Source of the DNA: Deltaproteobacteria bacterium
GTDB taxonomy: Bacteria; UBA10199; JACPAL01; JACOUP01
Assembly (NCBI GenBank): GCA_030649435.1
Contig: JAUSKE010000180.1
Coordinates: 1-9,807, forward strand
Length of the DNA: 9,807 bases
Direction: 5' to 3'
Shown: piece after piece, positions 5,546 through 9,807 of the stretch
How the letters are laid out: every line of letters starts with the position of its first letter
How positions within the stretch are numbered: the first letter of the stretch is position 1
Translations under genes and position numbers: made by a program
Notes under the pieces: model-generated
Database searches by the model: none
What the model was told of the DNA's origin: nothing
Seen by the model: only the letters and a program-made list of their open reading frames with translations

Positions 5546-6271
5546 TCCTTGTTTTCTCCCCCTCTTAGATTAAGAGGGGGTTGGGGGGCGTTAGGTTTTC
5601 TTCTTCTCCTTCCTTCTCTCGTTTGGGCCGGTGGAACGGTGACTGGCCAGGTCCGGTTCCAAGGGGTTGTCCCCAGGCCAAAGACGATTCTCGTCACCAA
5701 CGACGAATCGGTCTGCGGGTCCAAAAAAATCGTCGAAACCGGAATCGGCAAGGGTGCTTCACCCAAGGACAAAATGGTGAAGGGGGCACTCCTTTATATT
5801 AAGGGGACGGTGGTTGGCTCTAAAGCGCTTGTCGTTCCTCCTGAGTCTCTGGTAATCGATCAAAAGGGGTGTGAATTTATCCCGCGAGTTCTACTGGTAC
5901 CGGTTGGCGTCCCTTTTCTTGTTCGGAACAGTGATTTGACGCTCCACAATTTTAGGACTGACGCTCGTGAAAATCGGCCGCTCAATCAGGCTCAATCCAA
6001 AGGAAGCTCTCCGCTGAGTATCCGTTTCGACAGGCCGGAGATCATTCCGTTCGGGTGCGATGTCCATCCCTGGATGAAGGGTTGGGTCGTTGTGGCACCG
6101 CATGCCTACTACGCCCTCTCTGACGAGAAGGGGCGTTATTCGCTTGCCGATATCCCCGCGGGGGATTATACCGTTGGCCTCTGGCACGAGCTCTTTGGCG
6201 AGCAACAGAAGAAGTTGGTGTTGAGAGAAGGGGAGACGGTTTCCCTCGATTTTATTTTGGAGTCCAAATGA
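5519..6271 (+). CDS. Exported cupredoxin-like protein with carboxypeptidase-regulatory-like domain (paralogue A)
   Basis: This 250-residue exported protein probably binds a type 1 copper and carries electrons or senses redox in the periplasm. H143 (TLHNFRT) and GCDVHPWM (C180, H183, M186) give the C-x2-H-x2-M ligand loop, the spacing found in amicyanin. A C-terminal beta domain (about 197-250; DEKGRYSLADIPAGDYTVGLWHE) resembles carboxypeptidase regulatory-like domains. C66 and C118 are conserved in its paralogue at 6743 and may form a disulfide. The signal peptide core is ALGFLLLLPSLVWA (24-37), cleaved near A37/G38. Residues 1-26 are encoded almost entirely by the two repeats at 5517-5594. 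The start at 5519 overlaps the upstream stop (TGATG). TTG 5549 is the only other reasonable in-frame start, and both lie in or next to repeats. The gene is fourth or later in the operon and ends 13 bases before the next gene. The copper site is predicted from motif alone. Confidence 0.82.
   Translation: MVRLAHHVHSLFSPPLRLRGGWGALGFLLLLPSLVWAGGTVTGQVRFQGVVPRPKTILVTNDESVCGSKKIVETGIGKGASPKDKMVKGALLYIKGTVVGSKALVVPPESLVIDQKGCEFIPRVLLVPVGVPFLVRNSDLTLHNFRTDARENRPLNQAQSKGSSPLSIRFDRPEIIPFGCDVHPWMKGWVVVAPHAYYALSDEKGRYSLADIPAGDYTVGLWHELFGEQQKKLVLREGETVSLDFILESK
5555..5594 (-). repeat. Palindromic repeat type 1, perfect inverted copy of 2025-2064
   Basis: These 40 bases are the exact reverse complement of 2025-2064. 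They include the 10-bp hairpin CCCCCTCTTA-GAT-TAAGAGGGGG (5558-5580) followed by the TTGGGGGGCGTTAG tail. Identity stops at both edges, which defines the unit. It lies ten bases after the type 2 repeat and inside the reading frame of the cupredoxin-like gene, where it encodes SPPLRLRGGWGALG of the signal peptide region. The hairpin in the mRNA lies just downstream of the start codon and could affect initiation (inference). Confidence 0.85.
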
Positions 6272-6284
6272 CGAGGAGGTCTTT

Positions 6285-6695
6285 ATGAAAAAGATTATCG
6301 GCTTGTTTGCGGTGCTGTTTTTGTCACTGCCGGCGTTGGCCAATCAACTGGATCAGATCACCCCCAACTTTAAGAAGGTTCGGTACAGCTACGATGCCAA
6401 GCATACCCCCAAAATTGAGGCGCCGGATAAGGTCAAGGCGGGAGAGTGGTTTGATGTCAAGATCACCATCGGGGCAGGGGGGGAACATCCTTCTTTGATG
6501 GAGCATCACGTTCACTGGATTGCCCTCTACAAGAATGATGTCGAGCTCGCCCGTGTCTATTTAAATGCGGTGCAGGCAAAACCCCAAGTGACTTTCACGA
6601 TAGCACTCGACGAGAGCACCACGCTGAAGGTGATGGAGGAGCCGAACCATACCGCCCCTTGGGTCGCGATGAAAAATATAAGGGTTGAAAAATAA
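6285..6695 (+). CDS. Exported superoxide-reductase (desulfoferrodoxin/neelaredoxin)-like protein lacking the axial Cys
   Basis: A 136-residue protein with a clear Sec signal peptide (MKKIIGLFAVLFLSLPALA, cleaved near A19/N20). The mature part follows the class II superoxide reductase fold pattern: KHTPKIEAP (39-47; H40), VKAGEWFDVKITIG, then EHPSLMEHHVHWIAL (67-81), where H68 and H74 match the H-x5-H equatorial iron ligands. In true superoxide reductases a CNxHG(L/V)W motif supplies the axial Cys and the fourth His. The corresponding place here reads PNHTAPW (120-126), with no Cys anywhere in the protein and one nearby His (H122). It may therefore bind iron differently, bind another metal, or be a structural or electron-transfer relative rather than a superoxide reductase. 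The Lys of the Glu-Lys-His motif is kept, but the Glu is replaced by Ala. GAGGAGG (6273-6279) is 5 bases before the ATG. It sits between two cupredoxin-like paralogues, suggesting a shared periplasmic role. Confidence 0.8.
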   Translation: MKKIIGLFAVLFLSLPALANQLDQITPNFKKVRYSYDAKHTPKIEAPDKVKAGEWFDVKITIGAGGEHPSLMEHHVHWIALYKNDVELARVYLNAVQAKPQVTFTIALDESTTLKVMEEPNHTAPWVAMKNIRVEK

Positions 6696-6742
6696 CAAGA
6701 TTTTGATAGTAACAATTTCCCATTAACATAAGGAGGAAGATC

Positions 6743-7432
6743 ATGAAGGTACTCAAGATTCTCACGTTGGCCGGGCTGATCGTCGCTGGTCTAACGTCGT
6801 TTGTTCAGGCTGCCGGAAGCGTCAAAGGAAAAATTTCGTTTACCGGTGCGGCACCCGCCATGTCGATGATCGCCAAACAGGCCGATCCTTACTGTGCCAA
6901 GAGCCCGTCGAAAGATGAACTGGTTGTGGTGAACCCAAACGGCACGCTTAAAAATGTCGTCGTTCGTGTCATCAAGGGGGCCCCCGCTGCGGCCGCTCCT
7001 GCCCAGCCAGTGGTTATCCTTGACCAGAATGGTTGTTCCTACAAGCCGCGCGTTGTTGCGGTGATGGTTGGACAAAAAGTCCAGATCAAGAATAGCGACC
7101 CGGTCCTGCACAATGTTCACACCTATGAAGGGACCGCGACCGGTTTTAATCAGGCGATGTTCAAAGGGATGGCGCCGATCGAGAAGACCTTTAAGGCTGG
7201 TGCAACAAAATTCAAATGCGATGTGCATCCCTGGATGACCGCCTGGATCGTGGCGAACGAGAATCCGTTCTTTGCCATGACCGGCGATTCTGGTGATTTT
7301 ACGATCGCGAACCTCCCGGCCGGTAGCTACACCCTCGAGGCCTGGCACGAGAAGTATGGACCCCAGACCAAGGATGTCGTTGTCGCCGAAGGGCAGGCGG
7401 TGGATGCCAGCTTCAGTTTTGCAGCCAAGTAA
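6743..7432 (+). CDS. Exported cupredoxin-like protein with carboxypeptidase-regulatory-like domain (paralogue B)
   Basis: This 229-residue paralogue of the protein at 5519 shares all its landmarks. It has a Sec signal peptide (1-23, MKVLKILTLAGLIVAG...VQA), an N-terminal strand region starting GSVKGKISFTG, C51 and C98 (in DQNGCSYKPR) as a possible disulfide, and H123 (VLHNVHT). The copper-type loop is KCDVHPWM (C159, H162, M165; amicyanin-like C-x2-H-x2-M), and the C-terminal domain includes SGDFTIANLPAGSYTLEAWHEKYG (183-206). A low-complexity Ala/Pro stretch (80-89, APAAAAPAQP) replaces a non-repetitive segment of paralogue A and may be a flexible linker. Unlike paralogue A it has a normal leader and a strong ribosome binding site (AGGAGG 6731-6736, 6 bases before the ATG), so it is probably translated independently and more strongly. 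A rho-independent terminator follows. Type 1 copper binding and an electron-carrier role are predicted, not shown. Confidence 0.85.
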   Translation: MKVLKILTLAGLIVAGLTSFVQAAGSVKGKISFTGAAPAMSMIAKQADPYCAKSPSKDELVVVNPNGTLKNVVVRVIKGAPAAAAPAQPVVILDQNGCSYKPRVVAVMVGQKVQIKNSDPVLHNVHTYEGTATGFNQAMFKGMAPIEKTFKAGATKFKCDVHPWMTAWIVANENPFFAMTGDSGDFTIANLPAGSYTLEAWHEKYGPQTKDVVVAEGQAVDASFSFAAK

Positions 7433-7457
7433 GAAAAGGGAAATTATACTAAGTCTG

Positions 7458-7498
7458 AACCCTCCTCTTGCAGAAATTTTGTAAGGGGAGGGTTTTTT
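7458..7498 (+). terminator. Rho-independent terminator ending the respiratory operon
   Basis: AACCCTCCTCTT (7458-7469) pairs with AAGGGGAGGGTT (7483-7494) across a 13-base loop. It forms a 12-bp stem with one G-T pair, followed directly by a T run (7493-7498). It begins 25 bases after the paralogue B stop. The purine-rich 3' arm also lies about 10 bases before the ABC-F start codon and may serve as its ribosome binding site, so the two elements overlap. Confidence 0.85.
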
Positions 7499-7501
7499 GT
7501 T

Positions 7502-9358
7502 ATGTTACGCATACAGGATTTAAATAAAACTTACGGGTCCCAGATTCTTTTTGAAGATGTTTCACTTCAGATGTCGGCCGGGGAGCGTCTGGGCCTCGTC
7601 GGACGGAATGGACATGGAAAATCGACCCTCTTTCGGATCATCCTCGGTGAAGAACACCCCGATTCAGGGGCGATCATCCTCCCTCGTAACTATCGGATCG
7701 GGCATTTGGCCCAGCACCTTCATTTCACCAAACCGACTGTGTTGGAAGAGGCCTGTCTCGGTCTTCGAGAAGAAGAAGAGCATGATCATTACAAGGCGGA
7801 GCGGATTCTCTTCGGATTAGGTTTTACGGATGAGGATATGCAAAAACCTCCTTCCAGTTTTTCGGGAGGATTTCAGATCCGTCTGAATCTGGCCAAGGTC
7901 CTTGTCTCTAACCCCAATCTTCTTCTGCTGGATGAACCGACCAATTACCTCGACATTATTTCTGTTCGCTGGATCACAAACTTTCTTCGTTCCTGGGAGA
8001 ACGAACTGATTATTATTTCGCACGATCGGGAGTTTATGGATAGCGTCACCACTCACACGGCGGCGATCCATCGCCAAAAAATTAGAAAAATTCCGGGGGG
8101 GACAGAAAAGCTCTACAGCCAACTGGCGCAGGAAGAAGAGATCCATGAGAAGACCCGGGTCAATGAAGAAAAACAGAGAAAGCAGATTGAAACATTCGTG
8201 AACCGCTTTCGAGCGCAGGCAACAAAGGCCTCAGCCGTTCAGTCGCGTGTAAAGATGCTCGAGAAGATGCCGGCCAAGGAGAAACTGTCGAGGATCGCCA
8301 ATCTCGACTTCGCCTTCCACTATGCCCCTTTTGAAGCGAGGACCATGATGGAGGTGAGGGACCTCTCGTTTTCTTTTGATCCCGAAACCCCGCTCATCCA
8401 AGATTTTAATCTGACAATCCATGCCGGAGACCGGATCGCCGTGATCGGTAAGAATGGCAAGGGAAAATCAACCCTTTTGAATCTCATGGCGGACGAGTTG
8501 GTCCCAAAAGGGGGGAGTATTAAGTCACACCCTAATAGAAAACTCGGTTATTTCGGCCAGACCAATATTGATCGCCTGGACCCACGCCTTACGGTTGAAG
8601 AAGAGATCGGTCAGGCGAATCTGGACCTGAACCGGACCGCTATCAGGACCCTCTGCGGCATCATGATGTTTAGCGGTGATAAGGCTGAAAAAGAGGTTTC
8701 TGTTCTGTCGGGGGGGGAGAGGAGTCGCGTCCTTTTGGGAAAAATCTTGGCTGCTCCGGCCAACCTTCTTTTTCTCGATGAGCCGACCAATCACCTCGAT
8801 ATGCAGTCGATTGAGGCGCTGGTCGAAAGCATTCAGGATTTCGAAGGAGCTGTCGTGATCGTCACCCATAGTGAGATGATCCTCCGGGGGATGGCGACCC
8901 GGCTGGTTGTCTTTCAGCATGGCCGCGCCGAAATTTTTAACGGGACTTATGACGACTTTTTAGAAAAAGTAGGTTGGGAAGAGGAAGGTTCCCCAAAATC
9001 CAAAGCGAAGGTAAAAGGGGCGGTTCAAAAAACAGAGGAGTCTTCTCAAAACAAGAAAGAAGTTCGTAAACAACGCTCCCAAATTATCGAAGAGCGGTCA
9101 AAAATTCTGGCGCCCCTCAAACAAGAGATCACCTCCCTCGAAAGCGAGATTTATGTTTTGGAAGCTGAACTTGGCTCGATCAACCACAAGTTGATTGAGG
9201 CCTCAAAGAACAAGGTGATCGATCAATTCGCAACGCTGTCGAAGTTGCTCAAGGAAGTTCAGCGAAAGGTCGATGATAAATTCGCGAAACTGGAAATCCT
9301 GATCAAGAGACACGACGAGAAAAACAAAAAGTATGAGGAGATGCTGGAGGAAGGGTAG
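7502..9358 (+). CDS. ABC-F family ATPase (YheS/Uup-like, ribosome-associated)
   Basis: A 618-residue cytoplasmic protein with two ABC ATPase domains and no membrane segment, the hallmark of ABC-F translation factors that act at the ribosomal E site. Domain 1 has Walker A GRNGHGKST (34-42), signature FSGGFQ (120-125) and Walker B LLLLDEPTNYLD with D144/E145. The inter-domain linker (about 190-270) is Lys/Arg/Glu-rich and contains RFRAQATKASAVQSRVKMLE, typical of the YheS/ABCF3 group. Domain 2 has GKNGKGKST (316-324), LSGGERSR (402-409) and LLFLDEPTNHLD with D426/E427. Residues about 500-618 form a highly charged coiled-coil tail like the Uup C-terminal domain. Both catalytic Glu residues are present, so it should hydrolyse ATP. 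The start ATG lies 3 bases after the terminator's T run, and GGGGAGGG in the stem is the only Shine-Dalgarno-like sequence. Whether it is a housekeeping or an antibiotic-protection factor cannot be told from sequence. Confidence 0.95.
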   Translation: MLRIQDLNKTYGSQILFEDVSLQMSAGERLGLVGRNGHGKSTLFRIILGEEHPDSGAIILPRNYRIGHLAQHLHFTKPTVLEEACLGLREEEEHDHYKAERILFGLGFTDEDMQKPPSSFSGGFQIRLNLAKVLVSNPNLLLLDEPTNYLDIISVRWITNFLRSWENELIIISHDREFMDSVTTHTAAIHRQKIRKIPGGTEKLYSQLAQEEEIHEKTRVNEEKQRKQIETFVNRFRAQATKASAVQSRVKMLEKMPAKEKLSRIANLDFAFHYAPFEARTMMEVRDLSFSFDPETPLIQDFNLTIHAGDRIAVIGKNGKGKSTLLNLMADELVPKGGSIKSHPNRKLGYFGQTNIDRLDPRLTVEEEIGQANLDLNRTAIRTLCGIMMFSGDKAEKEVSVLSGGERSRVLLGKILAAPANLLFLDEPTNHLDMQSIEALVESIQDFEGAVVIVTHSEMILRGMATRLVVFQHGRAEIFNGTYDDFLEKVGWEEEGSPKSKAKVKGAVQKTEESSQNKKEVRKQRSQIIEERSKILAPLKQEITSLESEIYVLEAELGSINHKLIEASKNKVIDQFATLSKLLKEVQRKVDDKFAKLEILIKRHDEKNKKYEEMLEEG

Positions 9359-9367
9359 GGGGGAACT

Positions 9368-9807
9368 CTACAATCGAACGAGAACATCGGCAAAGGCAAA
9401 ACCCTCCCGTTCCACAGTTTCTCCCAACTGGATTGGAATTTCCTTTTTAAAAATAGGGCCCCCGTAGACAAAAGAATGAAATTCTCCATTTTCGCCACAA
9501 GGGTCAATCCCTTCCGGGAAATCGTTCAATAGTTTTTCATCGTAGGTTCGGCCGGCAAATTCTTTGGGAAGTTTTTTCAGGTCAACACAGGTCAGGATTG
9601 CCTTAAACCCTTCCTGAATCATCTTTTGCGCGAGGAGGGTGGTGTCCTGTTTCCAGAGGGGAAAGACCCCCTTCATCCCGATTTGTGAAAGACGTTCTTC
9701 CCGATACCGGCGAAGGTCCTCCAAAAAGAGGTCGCCAAAAATAACATGCTCGATCCCTTCCTGGCGGCACCCCTTTAAATAGACTTCCATTTTGGACTCG
9801 TAGAGTT
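9368..9807 (-). CDS. Diphthine-ammonia ligase family (DUF71) ATP-binding protein, C-terminal part (5' end outside window)
   Basis: The frame stays open to the window edge on the minus strand (L-Y-E-S-K upstream of the ATG at 9790), so that ATG is internal and the N-terminal PP-loop (SGGKDS-type) lies beyond the window. About 145 residues are visible of the roughly 220 usual for bacterial members. Family landmarks are VIFGDLFLEDLRRYRE (GDI-type motif), PLWKQDTTLLAQKMIQEGF, a CVDLKKLPKEFAGRTYDE segment, and DPCGENGEFHSFVYGGPIF, the signature CGE.GE.H(T/S)F...GP.F. Archaeal and eukaryotic members amidate diphthine on elongation factor 2. Bacteria lack diphthamide, so the substrate here is unknown; other amidation or adenylation roles, such as in cofactor metabolism, have been suggested for bacterial relatives. 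It is convergent with the ABC-F gene, with a 9-base gap and no terminator visible between them. Confidence 0.9.
   Translation of the reverse strand, partial: LYESKMEVYLKGCRQEGIEHVIFGDLFLEDLRRYREERLSQIGMKGVFPLWKQDTTLLAQKMIQEGFKAILTCVDLKKLPKEFAGRTYDEKLLNDFPEGIDPCGENGEFHSFVYGGPIFKKEIPIQLGETVEREGFAFADVLVRL

Noticed and set aside
6642..6662. Frameshift hiding the missing Cys of the superoxide-reductase-like protein
   Set aside because: No frame around this site encodes CNxHG, and the flanking protein sequence matches the family in one continuous frame.
6685..6730. Possible promoter before the second cupredoxin-like gene (TTGAAA or TTGATA with weak -10 boxes)
   Set aside because: The -10 matches are poor or would put the transcript start inside the ribosome binding site. 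The AT-rich gap alone is not evidence.
7419..7450. Possible promoter for the ABC-F gene with TATACT (7445-7450) as -10
   Set aside because: The best -35 candidate (TTGCAG at 7419) matches only three of six bases with a 20-base spacer, and the start would place the terminator inside the leader.

Overview
The window is a single piece of diderm (Gram-negative-type) bacterial chromosome with moderate GC content. The taxon cannot be fixed from the sequence. The evidence for two membranes and a respiratory lifestyle is a twin-arginine Rieske protein, several Sec-exported redox proteins and an octahaem periplasmic cytochrome. The cytochrome b is split as in b6f complexes. Its quinol-site motif is APWY rather than PEWY, a form I associate with menaquinol-using complexes of anaerobic or microaerobic bacteria such as Nitrospirota, Desulfobacterota-like lineages and relatives. 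That association is inference. No photosynthesis genes are visible.

Layout: (1) 1-476, the 3' end of miaA (tRNA modification). (2) 477-544, a short gap with a very good sigma70-type promoter. (3) 545-5519, a four-gene operon for a quinol-oxidising cytochrome bc/b6f-like complex: Rieske protein, cytochrome b6-like subunit, subunit IV-like subunit, and a membrane-anchored octahaem cytochrome c with a long predicted coiled-coil stalk. (4) 5519-7432, three exported proteins in the order cupredoxin-like, superoxide-reductase-like (axial Cys absent), cupredoxin-like paralogue. (5) 7458-7498, a rho-independent terminator. (6) 7502-9358, an ABC-F ATPase. (7) 9368 to the end, on the minus strand, the C-terminal part of a diphthine-ammonia-ligase-family (DUF71) protein, convergent with the ABC-F gene.

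Proposed working model (inference): quinol is oxidised at the Rieske/cytochrome b core. Electrons pass to the eight-haem cytochrome c, which replaces cytochrome f/c1 and may reach far into the periplasm. Small copper proteins encoded downstream could be its soluble partners. The tight spacing and the single strong promoter/terminator pair suggest one transcript from 545 to 7432.

The most unexpected structure is a set of short dispersed repeats inside this operon. A palindromic CCCCCTCTTA-type element lies as a composite between the two cytochrome b genes, and a perfect 40-bp inverted copy lies near 5555-5594. A second repeat (TGATGGTTCGAC...GCTCACCATGTCCAT) begins exactly on the stop codons of both the Rieske and the octahaem cytochrome genes. 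At 5517-5594 the two repeat types lie next to each other, and the next gene reads straight through both. Its start codon and the charged part of its signal peptide are therefore repeat-derived.
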